A stretch of 64,000 bases of DNA from Paraglaciecola sp. MB-3u-78 (GCF_002835935.1 NZ_PJCF01000003.1:558001-622000), one strand, 5' to 3'; positions 26,759 through 34,532 are shown, numbered from the stretch's first letter. Notes: a model not told the origin generated them from the sequence alone. Numbers and translations: made by a program.

Positions 26759-26861
26759 AGCTAACAAGAAAATCAACAAGGACACGTAACAGTTGGCTAC
26801 GTTTCGCTTCGCTACACAATTTTAGCCAACCATTACTTAGCCTGTTATTTGGGCGTTATGC
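26759..26861 (+). repeat. attC site 12
   Basis: AGCTAAC (26759-26765) to GTTATGC (26855-26861), 103 bp, with an inner hairpin around AGTTGGCTACG and TTTTAGCCAACC. Confidence 0.88.
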
Positions 26862-26971
26862 AAATAATGCGGTCATAGTTTTCGACGAAAATTTCACAGT
26901 AATTCCTGTCTATCACTTAAATTCCGTTTTCGACAATTATAATAAAAAACATAGAAATTCTCAGGATAAAA

Positions 26972-28504
26972 ATGAAAATCAATACAAAATTCATCACCTT
27001 ATTGCTGCCTCTGACACTGTTAGCTAATGCTACTTTTGCAGGTAATGATTTTTCAGCGATTGATCGATATGTTAATGCTGTAAAAGAAGAAGTCGGTTTA
27101 CCGTCAGGTACCGCGATCGCTATTGTAAAGGATGGTGAAATTGTTTATGAAGGCTATTTTGGTTACGCCAATGTAAAGGAAAAGAAAAAGGTAACGTCGA
27201 ACACCGCCTTTTATCTTGCTTCTGTCACTAAGCCCCTATTTGCATTGTCTACGTTGTTAATGGAAAACAACGGGAAGATTAAAGACACTACGTCAATGAC
27301 AGAAATGTTTCCAGATATAAATTTTCCTCACCTTGATACAAGTCACATTCAGGTTAAGCATTTATTATCTCATACTCATGCTTTAGCTAATCGTCCGTTG
27401 GAAGATACCCTTGCATTTACAGGGCAACATAATAAATTACAACGATACAAATTAGCCGCAGCAACAACTATCGATAAAGCGACTGAGTTGGGCAATTTTC
27501 AATATAGTAACTTGGGTTATAACCTGCTGAGTCTTTGGGCTGAAGATAGCTTTAAACAAGATTGGCAGAAAACAATTGCTGAATTGGTTTATCAACCTTT
27601 ATCAATGCAGCATACCTCTTCATATACAAGTGATGCCCCTAAAAAAGGATATGAAATTGCGCGTCCGTATGGATTTTATGTTGAGGACCCTGAAGAAATA
27701 CTTCCTTTTGAAAAAAGTGATGAAACCATGCAAGCCGCTGGTGGAACCGTTTCTTCTGCACGTGATATGGCAAGGTTTTTAATTGCCCAATTAAACGAAG
27801 GACGAGTTGATGATAAACAAGTATTTCCTGCTAGTGTCATTAAAAAATCGCATCAACAATTAGCGGTAAACGACTTAAAATATCGTGACTTTATACGCAA
27901 GGGTTACGCTTGGGGCTGGTACATGGGACCTTATAAAGAAGAAAAAATGTACCATCACTTTGGTGGCGTGGCAGGCACCCATGCCCATACTTCATTTATG
28001 ATAGAGCATAATATTGGGCTAGTTGTGCTTAATAATGAGTCTACGGTTGGCAGTAAAATGACAAATGGTATCGCAGATATTGCTTATAGTATTTTGCTCA
28101 ATAAAGGGGATGCCAACACTATTGCTGATGCTCACCTTAAAAGTATGCAAAATAGCTGGAAAGCAATGGAAATTGATATTCAAGAAACCTTTGATAGCCA
28201 TAAAAAACGAAACGCTTCCAGAACAATGACACTTACTCAAGATAAAGCTAATTATGCGGGAAGTTTTCGTAATCCATTATGGGGAAAATTGATTGTAGAG
28301 TTACTTAAAACAAACGAGTTAAAGTTCAGTTTGGGAGATTTAAAAGCCGTTGCTACTGCGGGGAAATATCCTGATGAATTCAGAATACAGTTCCAATCTA
28401 GCGGCAGAATAGCTGCTTATAAAGTGATTGATGGAGAACTATCATCAATCGATGTCTACGGTATAAACCCCCTTGGTGTTGAACGATTTACACGTATAAA
28501 CTAA
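26972..28504 (+). CDS. Exported beta-lactamase-family serine hydrolase
   Basis: The 510-residue product has a signal peptide (KFITLLLPLTLLANATFA), then a beta-lactamase/penicillin-binding-like domain with the SxxK motif in LASVTKPLF and the YxN motif in FQYSNLGYN. A later HHFGGVAGTHAH segment stands where class C-like enzymes carry the third motif. About 110 C-terminal residues form an extra domain, as in many esterase-like members. The substrate is unknown; peptidase, esterase or lactamase activity are all possible. A perfect TATAAT lies at 26938-26943, so the gene may carry its own promoter, which is unusual for a cassette. It follows attC site 12 by 110 bp. Confidence 0.82.
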   Translation: MKINTKFITLLLPLTLLANATFAGNDFSAIDRYVNAVKEEVGLPSGTAIAIVKDGEIVYEGYFGYANVKEKKKVTSNTAFYLASVTKPLFALSTLLMENNGKIKDTTSMTEMFPDINFPHLDTSHIQVKHLLSHTHALANRPLEDTLAFTGQHNKLQRYKLAAATTIDKATELGNFQYSNLGYNLLSLWAEDSFKQDWQKTIAELVYQPLSMQHTSSYTSDAPKKGYEIARPYGFYVEDPEEILPFEKSDETMQAAGGTVSSARDMARFLIAQLNEGRVDDKQVFPASVIKKSHQQLAVNDLKYRDFIRKGYAWGWYMGPYKEEKMYHHFGGVAGTHAHTSFMIEHNIGLVVLNNESTVGSKMTNGIADIAYSILLNKGDANTIADAHLKSMQNSWKAMEIDIQETFDSHKKRNASRTMTLTQDKANYAGSFRNPLWGKLIVELLKTNELKFSLGDLKAVATAGKYPDEFRIQFQSSGRIAAYKVIDGELSSIDVYGINPLGVERFTRIN

Positions 28505-28630
28505 ATCATCATCTGTTTTTTATGTGGGCATAGTTCATTAACTAAGGGCGATAAAAATAGGTGGTTAGGTTGTGTTTTTCTACGCACTTAGCAAACCGTT
28601 ATCTAGACGCTTACAATTAACAAGACGCCG

Positions 28631-28850
28631 AGTGCGCCGAGATAAATCGGTAGAAGATCGGTGGTGTGAGTCCTCTATTTGGTAAGGTAAGCACACCGCC
28701 AATGCCCCGAGTTATGGGCTTTGATCGTAAGGTGTCGAGTTAAGCGTTGACAGGGCTGTCTTGTTAATTCTATAACGATCTGGATGTGTTAAAAGCAGCT
28801 GACTATTCGAGAAAATCAACGTCACTTTCCCTGCGGACTGATCCAGTTAG
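28631..28850 (+). mobile_element. Possible 5' fragment of a second group II intron
   Basis: The sequence starts with GTGCGCCGAG, like the GUGYG 5' end of group II introns, and goes on with GTGTGAGTCCTC, resembling domain I. No reverse transcriptase or 3' end follows. The identity as intron is inference from these short features; another structured RNA is possible. Arms AATTAACAAGAC and GTCTTGTTAATT (about 28614-28771) can pair around it. Confidence 0.35.
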
Positions 28851-28868
28851 AAGCTAAAGAAGACACCC

Positions 28869-28899
28869 AGTGCGCCGAGATAAATCGGTAGAAGATCGG
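28869..28899 (+). repeat. 31-bp exact copy of 28631-28661
   Basis: Begins AGTGCGCCGAGATAAATCGG and ends GATCGG, identical over 31 bp to the start of the putative intron fragment 238 bp upstream. It is flanked on both sides by AGCTAAAGAAGACA units. Confidence 0.85.
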
Positions 28900-28926
28900 C
28901 ACAGCTAAAGAAGACAGCTAAAGAAG

Positions 28927-28991
28927 ACACCCATTTTTAAAAAGTAGAAAAACAGCGGTTGAGATTGAGTACTTTATTACTTTGGGTGTCT
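28927..28991 (+). repeat. Hairpin repeat element, copy 1 (AGACACCCA / TGGGTGTCT)
   Basis: Nine-bp perfect terminal arms enclose about 47 bp. The internal part (GTACTTTATTACTTTGGGTGTCT) is similar to the element at 30604-30680, so this is a dispersed repeat. Confidence 0.7.
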
Positions 28992-29003
28992 CGATTACTG
29001 CGC

Positions 29004-29121
29004 ACTTAATAAACCGCTGCACGCTGACACATACTGCTACGCTCGTTTTAGTGTCAGTCGCTGCGCTCTATTTTCACACAAAAACGCTCCGCAGTATGTG
29101 TAGGTGAGCGGGGCGTTGGCG
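29004..29121 (+). repeat. Degenerate attC-like site
   Basis: Paired arms CACATACTGC and GCAGTATGTG are perfect over 10 bp, and the right end reads GCGTTGGCG. The left end (CTTAATAAAC) does not match RYYYAAC, so recombination activity is doubtful. Confidence 0.35.
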
Positions 29122-29138
29122 CACTTTGAATATCAAAA

Positions 29139-29167
29139 GTTACATTTTACACAAATAGTTTTATACT
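29139..29167 (+). promoter_or_regulatory. Possible promoter of the toxin-antitoxin cassette
   Basis: GTTACA at 29139-29144 and TATACT at 29162-29167 are separated by 17 bp, 31 bp before the antitoxin ATG. Toxin-antitoxin cassettes usually carry their own promoter, which supports the reading. Confidence 0.4.
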
Positions 29168-29197
29168 CTTCATATCAAAAATTGTTAGGCTGACATT

Positions 29198-29398
29198 ATG
29201 AAAATAGATGAATTGAGTCCGAGTGAAAAGATGATTCTAGCTCAACAGCTTTGGGACTCAGTCGCAGTTGAACAGAATGCAATTGAGCTTATGACAGCAC
29301 AAAAAACCGAGTTAAATAGTAGGCTGTCACAATTTGAATCAGATCAAAATATCGGTTTGGATTGGAACACGGTCAAATCTAAAATTTTGGATTCTTAG
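29198..29398 (+). CDS. Antitoxin of a ParE-type addiction module (TIGR02574-like)
   Basis: The 66-residue product has the pattern of small addiction-module antitoxins: LSPSEKMILAQQLWDSVA at the N-terminus and LTxAQKxELxxRLxxxE-like LMTAQKTELNSRLSQFESD in the middle, ending in WNTVKSKIL. It binds and neutralises the ParE-like toxin encoded next. The stop codon overlaps the toxin start (TAGTG). The frame is intact while its toxin partner is broken. Confidence 0.85.
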   Translation: MKIDELSPSEKMILAQQLWDSVAVEQNAIELMTAQKTELNSRLSQFESDQNIGLDWNTVKSKILDS

Positions 29399-29694
29399 TG
29401 TCATATGATGTAAGGATACGTCCTGAAGCTGAAGGTGATCTAAAAGAAGCCTATTCTTATTTCGAACAGTGAAGGAGTGGATTGGGTGCGGACTTAATTC
29501 TTTGTGTTGAAGATTCATTATCGAAAATTTCGAGAAATCCTGAGCAATTCCCAAAAATTCACAAGGCACTTCATCGTGCATTAGTTAAAAGATTCCCTTA
29601 TGGTATTTTTTACAAGATTCACGGTGATATTGTCATTGTTTTTGCGATTATGCATTGTGCAAGAGAACCTAAAAAATGGATGTCTCACACCTAA
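29398..29694 (+). pseudogene. ParE/RelE-superfamily toxin, inactivated by an in-frame TGA
   Basis: From GTG 29398 the frame reads SYDVRIRPEAEGDLKEAYSY, then FEQ, then TGA at 29470-29472. It continues in the same frame as RSGLGADLILCVEDSLSKI through FPYGIFYKIHGDIVIVFAI to REPKKW. Both halves match the ParE family (EQRxGLG-like turn, RRFPYxxxY-like strand), so one nonsense change has broken the toxin. Translation from an internal start would lack the first helix. The stop lies inside the following attC site. Confidence 0.88.
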
Positions 29695-29756
29695 CAAACC
29701 AATTATTCCGCCCCCAACTTGCTGCGCTTTTTTCGTCGGTATATTAGGCGTTAGAA
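29689..29756 (+). repeat. attC site 13 (last clear site)
   Basis: ACCTAAC (29689-29695) to GTTAGAA (29750-29756), 68 bp, overlapping the toxin stop codon. It is closely related to attC site 6 at 20964. Confidence 0.9.
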
Positions 29757-29771
29757 TTTTGTGGAGGTAAT

Positions 29772-30008
29772 TTGCGCAACCTGCAACTTAAAGTTGAAGA
29801 TTTGCTTTCTAGAGACACGAGATTATGGCGCTATACGGATCTAGCAAAATTCGTGTCGTTGCTCGACTCAGGTAGTCTGTGGCTCGCTAGGTCGGATACT
29901 TTTAAAGAACAAAGCGAAGGGCGCTTTCACGATGAGATGAGAACAGCTCTTGAAAGTGCTTACGAAAGCTTTGAAGAGAAAGAAGGCTCCAATAAACAAC
30001 GTCCATGA
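29772..30008 (+). CDS. Truncated DUF2971-like cassette gene
   Basis: TTG at 29772 follows a GGAGG box, 15 bp after the attC site. The 78 residues carry a start typical of DUF2971-like proteins (LWRYTDLAKFVSLLDSGSLWLARSDTFKE), but the frame ends after EGSNKQRP, far short of the usual 250-300 residues. No continuation is obvious in other frames. The rest seems to have been lost where the array meets the flanking DNA, so this is likely a broken gene. Confidence 0.6.
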   Translation: MRNLQLKVEDLLSRDTRLWRYTDLAKFVSLLDSGSLWLARSDTFKEQSEGRFHDEMRTALESAYESFEEKEGSNKQRP

Positions 30009-30098
30009 CTTTCAGTTGTATCAATTTTTTAATCGACAAATACCTGTGTATTTATCGTCTTCTTCGGAGCGTTTGCTGAGATCACAAACTAAAGAAAA

Positions 30099-30515
30099 TT
30101 ATTTTCCATTCGATTCAACATTTGGTTCTGGGCTCCGCTTTGTGCTTGCCCACCCAAGATATTCTTTTTCTTCGTAATAAATAACGAGGCGTTGAGTGAC
30201 AACAAACTCACTAGGCAGAAAACTAAACACTCCCCTGCTTTCTAAAATACCTTTAAATTTGAAGCGACCGTTTTCATCTGTCTTTACTGTGGCGAGGAGC
30301 TCTTTACCATCTGATTTATAAATATGTTGTTCAATTTTCGCCGACACACAAGGTGTGCCGTTTATTGTAACAACGCCCTCAACTTCTGAAAATAACGTGT
30401 TCGACCCCAAAATTCCCGCCATTGTATCAACCCCAAAAGATAGTAAAAGAAAGCCAGCCCCGATTAAGCCAAGCTTTCTGTTTTTTTTAGTAAAAATTGT
30501 CATTCCTATTCGCAT
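30099..30515 (-). CDS. Exported DUF6795-like protein
   Basis: Starting at ATG 30515, the product has an N-terminal hydrophobic segment (LGLIGAGFLLLSFGVDTMA), then a beta-sandwich of carboxypeptidase-regulatory type: VEGVVTINGTPCVSAKIEQ and ATVKTDENGRFKFKGI. Small proteins of this kind are common in gammaproteobacteria and of unknown role. It is the only gene in this part on the minus strand, so it is probably outside the cassette array. The downstream end abuts the truncated DUF2971 gene. Confidence 0.65.
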   Translation of the reverse strand: MRIGMTIFTKKNRKLGLIGAGFLLLSFGVDTMAGILGSNTLFSEVEGVVTINGTPCVSAKIEQHIYKSDGKELLATVKTDENGRFKFKGILESRGVFSFLPSEFVVTQRLVIYYEEKEYLGWASTKRSPEPNVESNGK

Positions 30516-30518
30516 CAC

Positions 30519-30943
30519 TATACTTTCTACTTACTAGATATCGCCCTACTTGAAGATTGAGTCAACAATGAAAAAATTATCAGAATCGCTGCAGCAGTAC
30601 TAAAAAAGCCCCCCATTTTTTCAAAATAACAAATCAGCTGTGATTGGGTGCTTTATTACACTGGGTGTCTAGATTTTATCCTGCTGGTTTATCTGAATCT
30701 ACGCAATGAGCAAGCAGTCTTTGGAACATTGAATCTCAAACATATATTTGTAAGACTACCTGATGCTTAAAAATCAATAGGGTATAGCAATACAATAAAA
30801 ATCAGTTATTCGAACTCGCACAAAATATTATGACTATACCGAATTTTTATTACTATTTATCCAGAGCGCAGGTTAATTAGTTTGCTCAATATTAGGCTAA
30901 TGAGTAAGAGCCGCAACAATAAAACTCGTTTGGAAATTCACTT
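30519..30943. other. Gene-free stretch before the IS21 element
   Basis: No gene is seen. It contains copy 2 of the hairpin repeat (30604-30680) and one copy of a 14-bp dispersed motif, CCAGAGCGCAGGTT (30861-30874), related to motifs near 61916 and 63137. Confidence 0.6.
30604..30680 (+). repeat. Hairpin repeat element, copy 2
   Basis: This is similar to 28927-28991: CCCCCCATTTTT at the left and GGGTGCTTTATTACACTGGG then TGTCT at the right. The left arm is partly changed, so only the right end is well conserved. Confidence 0.6.
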
Positions 30944-31007
30944 TGACTATAGCGCGTCAACTATCTTGACCGGTCAGCGGCAATTATCTTGACCAGTTGC
31001 CACCGTT

Positions 31008-31760
31008 TTATTTCCCTTCTTTCATAGCTGTTTTTCTGCGATAACTTTCTCCTGTTAATTGAATGATGTGAGCATGATGAACTAGTCTGTCTATAGCGGC
31101 GACGGTCATGGTGGTATCTGTAAATAGCTCGTCCCAGTCTTCGAACGATTGATTTGAGGTTATGATCAAGCTATGTCTTTCATAGCGATGTGCAATCAGT
31201 TCAAACAGCACGTTGGTTTCTTGTTCGGTCTTTTTAACGTAACCAATGTCGTCAATGATAAGCGCTGGGTATTTATCAAGTTTGTTGAGTGCATCTTGTA
31301 ATTTGAGTGACTGTTTGGCTTCTTGTAGCTGTTGGACTAATGCGCTGGCTGAGTAGAATTTCACACGGGTACCCGCTTCAATCAGGCTGTACCCTAAGCT
31401 ACTCGCCAGATGTGTTTTACCTACGCCACTGGCTCCGAACAACAATAAATTAGCACCCTTTCTTACCCAGTCGTGATTGTCCGCAAGCTCGTACATTCTC
31501 GCTTTGTTAAGGCCTTCAATGGCCGTGAAGTCGAAGCCACCTAAGTGCTTGCCAGACGGCAGCAGCGATTCTTTTATGTAGCGCATTTGACGTTTGTCAG
31601 TGCGACTGGCCAGTTCAATATGGCATAGTTCACTGAGATACTGTTCGGGTCGCCATTGGTCGTGCAAGGCTTTATCAGCAATAGCTTCCCACTGCTCTGT
31701 AACGGCACTTAAACGTAGTTGTTTGAGCATTAAAGGCAATGAAGCCGTTGCACTATTCAT
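31008..31760 (-). CDS. istB: IS21-family helper ATPase IstB
   Basis: The 250-residue AAA+ protein assists the IstA transposase and target capture. The Walker A motif is GASGVGKTHLASSLGY and the Walker B is ALIIDDIGYV. The N-terminal helical domain begins LPLMLKQLRLSAV. It overlaps istA by 8 bp, as is usual for this family. The frame is complete. Confidence 0.93.
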   Translation of the reverse strand: MNSATASLPLMLKQLRLSAVTEQWEAIADKALHDQWRPEQYLSELCHIELASRTDKRQMRYIKESLLPSGKHLGGFDFTAIEGLNKARMYELADNHDWVRKGANLLLFGASGVGKTHLASSLGYSLIEAGTRVKFYSASALVQQLQEAKQSLKLQDALNKLDKYPALIIDDIGYVKKTEQETNVLFELIAHRYERHSLIITSNQSFEDWDELFTDTTMTVAAIDRLVHHAHIIQLTGESYRRKTAMKEGK

Positions 31761-33246
31761 GACGACCGCCTTGCAGTAACGACTGGTATTGCGACAACTG
31801 ATGCTGCATCACATTTACCTGTGGGATGTCCTTAGGCTTCGCGCCAAAGCGCTCCTGGCAATCAAATAAGCTCGGTAATCGACTGATATTGAGTTGGTTA
31901 GTTATGAAGCGACCTAAGCGCATTTCATTATCCAACTTGCTGCCCAGATGTAATATTCTGACCATGTAACGGCTGGCATCATCTGCCTTCATGGTAGCCT
32001 CAACGTACTGCCAGATGGTGCGGTAATCCTCATTAGGCAACAACTCATCACGCCATTGTGAGCATCTAAAAGCCCTTGGCTTTTTCACGAGTGCGTCGAT
32101 TACGTGTTTGTAATTGACGCTGCGTTTGCGTGTTGCACCTGACGCATAAACGCGCTCTAAGCGATAGGTCAGTTCGTGGCCTAAGAACAAGTCTAAGTGG
32201 TCATCATAGACATGCACCTTTACCTGACTGTCCACTAATCGAGAGGGCACCGTGTACATGACACGTTTCACATTGATGGTACTGGTGCGCGTCACTCGCA
32301 CGTATTCTTGTGAGTAATTGACGCTCTTATGCACAGGTAAGTCTTGTAATTGTCGCTGCTCTTGCGCGAACTTAGCGGCAATGCGTTTATTGCGCCGACT
32401 GGTGACGCTTTGAACGAAGGACTCATATTCTACCCGGCAATTAAAATCGAATGAGCCTCGCACTTTAAGGGCTTGCTCAACCTGAGATTTAATATGGCGA
32501 TTACTTGATTCAATCGCGCCATTCTCATGCGCTACGCCGGTATTATTGCGCGTTGCAATAAACCCATAGTGCGCGATCAACTCTTGATAACTGGCGGTAA
32601 AATCCTCAACGGAACTGTTGTTTTTATACGCGGCACTTAAGCTATCTGTACGCACTTCCTGAGGCACACCTTCGCTTTTAGCAAACGCATTTTGTAAGCC
32701 ATCGGAGAAGGCAGCAAAGCTTTCTCCACCATAAATAACGTGTGAGTACACCCAACCGCTGGCGGGCAAACGATAATTAAACAGCATGTGTTTAAACGTC
32801 TTACCATCAATGGTTACGGGACTCTTGATGTGGGTAAAATCACATATCCCGAGCTTTCCAGGTTCATGGTGCTGCATAAACATCACGTCTTGAGCAGGAC
32901 CATGTAAATGTCGCCACTTGCGGATACGCCGCTCAAGTGTTCGTCTGGATGATGAACTGAATTTATCGGAATGGGCATCGCATAAGTGGTCGAAGACACC
33001 AACAGGGCTTATGTTTGCATCTTGCTTTAATAGCGGTAAAACAACTGTATCCCATATTGATTCAAGCGGATCTACTCTGGTTCGCCACCCTCGTTTATTC
33101 TTTTTAGGTTGGTGTCGATTACCTTCAATACGACCGGCAGTGCTGACGGAAATGCTAGATTTACTCGCTGCGACTTCCTGTGTGAAATTCTCTCGTAACT
33201 TCATATATAACCTGATTTGTCTTTCTGTAATGTGATTACCCGACAC
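31753..33246 (-). CDS. istA: IS21-family transposase IstA
   Basis: A 497-residue DDE transposase. The N-terminus has a helix-turn-helix (FTQEVAASKSSISVSTAGRIE). The catalytic core includes LGICDFTHIK, VRTDSLSAAYKNN and the Glu in NNTGVAHENGAIESSNRHIK. A C-terminal beta-barrel-like part follows. The frame is intact, so with istB the element may be active. Confidence 0.93.
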   Translation of the reverse strand: MSGNHITERQIRLYMKLRENFTQEVAASKSSISVSTAGRIEGNRHQPKKNKRGWRTRVDPLESIWDTVVLPLLKQDANISPVGVFDHLCDAHSDKFSSSSRRTLERRIRKWRHLHGPAQDVMFMQHHEPGKLGICDFTHIKSPVTIDGKTFKHMLFNYRLPASGWVYSHVIYGGESFAAFSDGLQNAFAKSEGVPQEVRTDSLSAAYKNNSSVEDFTASYQELIAHYGFIATRNNTGVAHENGAIESSNRHIKSQVEQALKVRGSFDFNCRVEYESFVQSVTSRRNKRIAAKFAQEQRQLQDLPVHKSVNYSQEYVRVTRTSTINVKRVMYTVPSRLVDSQVKVHVYDDHLDLFLGHELTYRLERVYASGATRKRSVNYKHVIDALVKKPRAFRCSQWRDELLPNEDYRTIWQYVEATMKADDASRYMVRILHLGSKLDNEMRLGRFITNQLNISRLPSLFDCQERFGAKPKDIPQVNVMQHQLSQYQSLLQGGRHE

Positions 33247-33324
33247 TGAATTCCCTCCGAATTTCAGTATCGAACCTTAACAGAACGACCGGTCAAGATG
33301 GTTGCCGCTAGCTGGTCAAGTTAA

Positions 33325-34080
33325 TTGTCGCTTAATACTTTGACAAAATCAGTTCGTCATTCACTTCATTTTCTTTGGTGTGTACCTCGGTCAAGAAGTA
33401 CCGCATTCGAAAAAATGATGGTCAATTCTGGCCAGTTTAATGTTATTGGGGAGCCATTTATTGATATTTATAAACAAGGAATGCTCTCATCACATGATGT
33501 TCGAATAACCCAGAGAAATTTCAATCAGGTTTTTGACTCGCTTTCCCAGAATAGTCTGCTACAGCCCGTTTTTGTGAAAGATATGGCTTACCATGTCACC
33601 CCTTTTATTTCAGATAGTCAGATATTATCAGCCCAACATACCTTTTTAATCAGAGACCCTAAATTATCTATCCCTTCGCTTTTTAAAATGCGTGAAAATT
33701 TCCATGAAAATGAGACCGGATTTACAGGCCAGAGCACGTTATTTAAAAGAATATATACATTGACGGGAAACAAGCCTTTCATTGTAGATGCTGAACAACT
33801 AATCAGGTCCCCAATCAAAACTGTCGGTCGCTACTTTGATTCTATTAAACATGTAATGCCTAAAGATGTTTTAGATTGGCATCCCGGTTCGAGGGACGAA
33901 TGGAAAGAAAGGGAGTCTTGGCATATTGACGCTATTAACAGTAGTGGATTTGTTGATACAAAAAGAGACGTAAAAACAGAACCCTTACCTTCACGCATTG
34001 CACAAATCATCCAGAAAAACATGGTGCCCTATAATTATATGTGGGAACAATTGTCTCAACAAAAACTGGATGTAAGTTGA
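33325..34080 (+). CDS. Sulfotransferase-like protein; 5' end abuts the IS21 element
   Basis: The product resembles small P-loop sulfotransferase-family proteins: HFLWCVPRSRSTAFEKMMVN has the PRSRST loop that binds the 5'-phosphosulfate of PAPS, followed by VIGEPFIDIYKQG. A later TFLIRDPKLSIPSLFKM fits the 3'-phosphate motif. The available starts, TTG 33325 and TTG 33340, both fall inside the right end of the IS21 element, so the native start may have been lost or replaced. The rest appears complete at about 250 residues. The substrate is unknown. Confidence 0.65.
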   Translation: MSLNTLTKSVRHSLHFLWCVPRSRSTAFEKMMVNSGQFNVIGEPFIDIYKQGMLSSHDVRITQRNFNQVFDSLSQNSLLQPVFVKDMAYHVTPFISDSQILSAQHTFLIRDPKLSIPSLFKMRENFHENETGFTGQSTLFKRIYTLTGNKPFIVDAEQLIRSPIKTVGRYFDSIKHVMPKDVLDWHPGSRDEWKERESWHIDAINSSGFVDTKRDVKTEPLPSRIAQIIQKNMVPYNYMWEQLSQQKLDVS

Positions 34081-34355
34081 AATAGGTAAATAAAATTATA
34101 ACCCCTCCAGGGTAATCACCTTGCATACTTACGGGATCTGCACAGGCAAAAATAACAATCAAAAAATCCACTGCTTTACGTCGCTATTCCTGCCACGATT
34201 CTCATTAAAAAATCAGCGCATATAAAAAATCAACTTATTTTTCAGTATCTTCTGTATGAATTTTGAGCTATGTTAAAAAAATGTAAATTGTATGTGGCAT
34301 TTTTCAACAGTCTACTAGTATCAATATTACTAAGTATGAAATAGGAAATACATCA
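34081..34355. other. Gene-free stretch before the small ORF
   Basis: AT-rich DNA with no coding frame or repeat recognised. It must hold the promoter for the small ORF at 34356 and perhaps for the nuo operon, but no unambiguous -35/-10 pair was picked. Confidence 0.4.
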
Positions 34356-34532
34356 ATGAGTCACTTCTCTCAGGTGCAGGATTTATTGCTACATAATCAA
34401 CAATTACACGCTCGCACCGCAACATATTATGGCGAGTTTTCGGCTGAATCTGACGACGAAAGGGTCAAAATGTTTCTTAAAACCTTAGTCAATCCATTCG
34501 TTAGTCACTTTGAAAAACAAGATAGTTTGTAG
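34356..34532 (+). CDS. 58-residue predicted helical protein upstream of nuoA
   Basis: An ATG preceded by ATAGGAAA at good spacing opens a 58-codon frame, MSHFSQVQDLLLHNQQLHAR to FVSHFEKQDSL. The composition is amphipathic and helical, with many His and Gln residues, and looks like a real short protein rather than random sequence. No function is known. It lies 103 bp before nuoA on the same strand, but a link to complex I is not established. Confidence 0.6.
   Translation: MSHFSQVQDLLLHNQQLHARTATYYGEFSAESDDERVKMFLKTLVNPFVSHFEKQDSL

Larger units (their letters stand above)
28505..29197. other. Gene-free rearranged region with repeats and degenerate attC
   Basis: There is no coding frame of note. 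It contains a possible group II intron 5' fragment, a second short copy of its first 31 bp, tandem AGCTAAAGAAGACA units, a hairpin element shared with 30604-30680, a degenerate attC-like site near 29004-29121, an R'-like GTTAGGC at 29184-29190 and a promoter before the antitoxin gene. Repeated insertion and deletion seem to have happened here. Confidence 0.6.
15452..29756 (+). mobile_element. Integron cassette array without integrase (CALIN-like)
   Basis: At least ten clear and a few degenerate attC sites (RYYYAAC ... GTTRRRY ends, inner inverted repeats, 68-114 bp) separate small genes that all lie on the plus strand. Genes start shortly after one attC and stop at or inside the next, as in integron cassettes. 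No integron integrase gene is seen in the window. The array is interrupted by an IS66-family element (17415-19839) and a group II intron (22791-24710). It may be a detached part of a larger chromosomal integron or an integrase-less cluster. Confidence 0.88.
30944..33345 (-). mobile_element. IS21-family insertion sequence
   Basis: It carries istA and istB with the usual overlap. Both ends hold two copies of a TTGACC-containing repeat (left: 30962-30973 and 30984-30996; right: inverted copies at 33289-33301 and 33312-33320), matching the multiple end repeats of IS21 elements. Outer limits are set at TGACTATAGCG and the inverted TGTCAAAG; they are approximate. No clear target duplication was found. 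Confidence 0.85.

Noticed and set aside
28640-28700. tRNA-like sequence (GTGTGAGTCC resembling a T arm)
   Set aside because: No cloverleaf with acceptor and anticodon arms could be drawn; a group II intron fragment is a better explanation.
15452-29756. CRISPR array as an explanation for the regularly spaced repeats
   Set aside because: The repeats are imperfect palindromes of variable length separated by genes, not short identical repeats with uniform spacers.
29950-30177. 75-codon frame after the truncated DUF2971 gene
   Set aside because: It does not continue the DUF2971 similarity and has no start signal; probably chance.
30930-33360. Target site duplication of the IS21 element
   Set aside because: No matching 4-8 bp flanks were found at the limits proposed; the ends may be off by a few bases.
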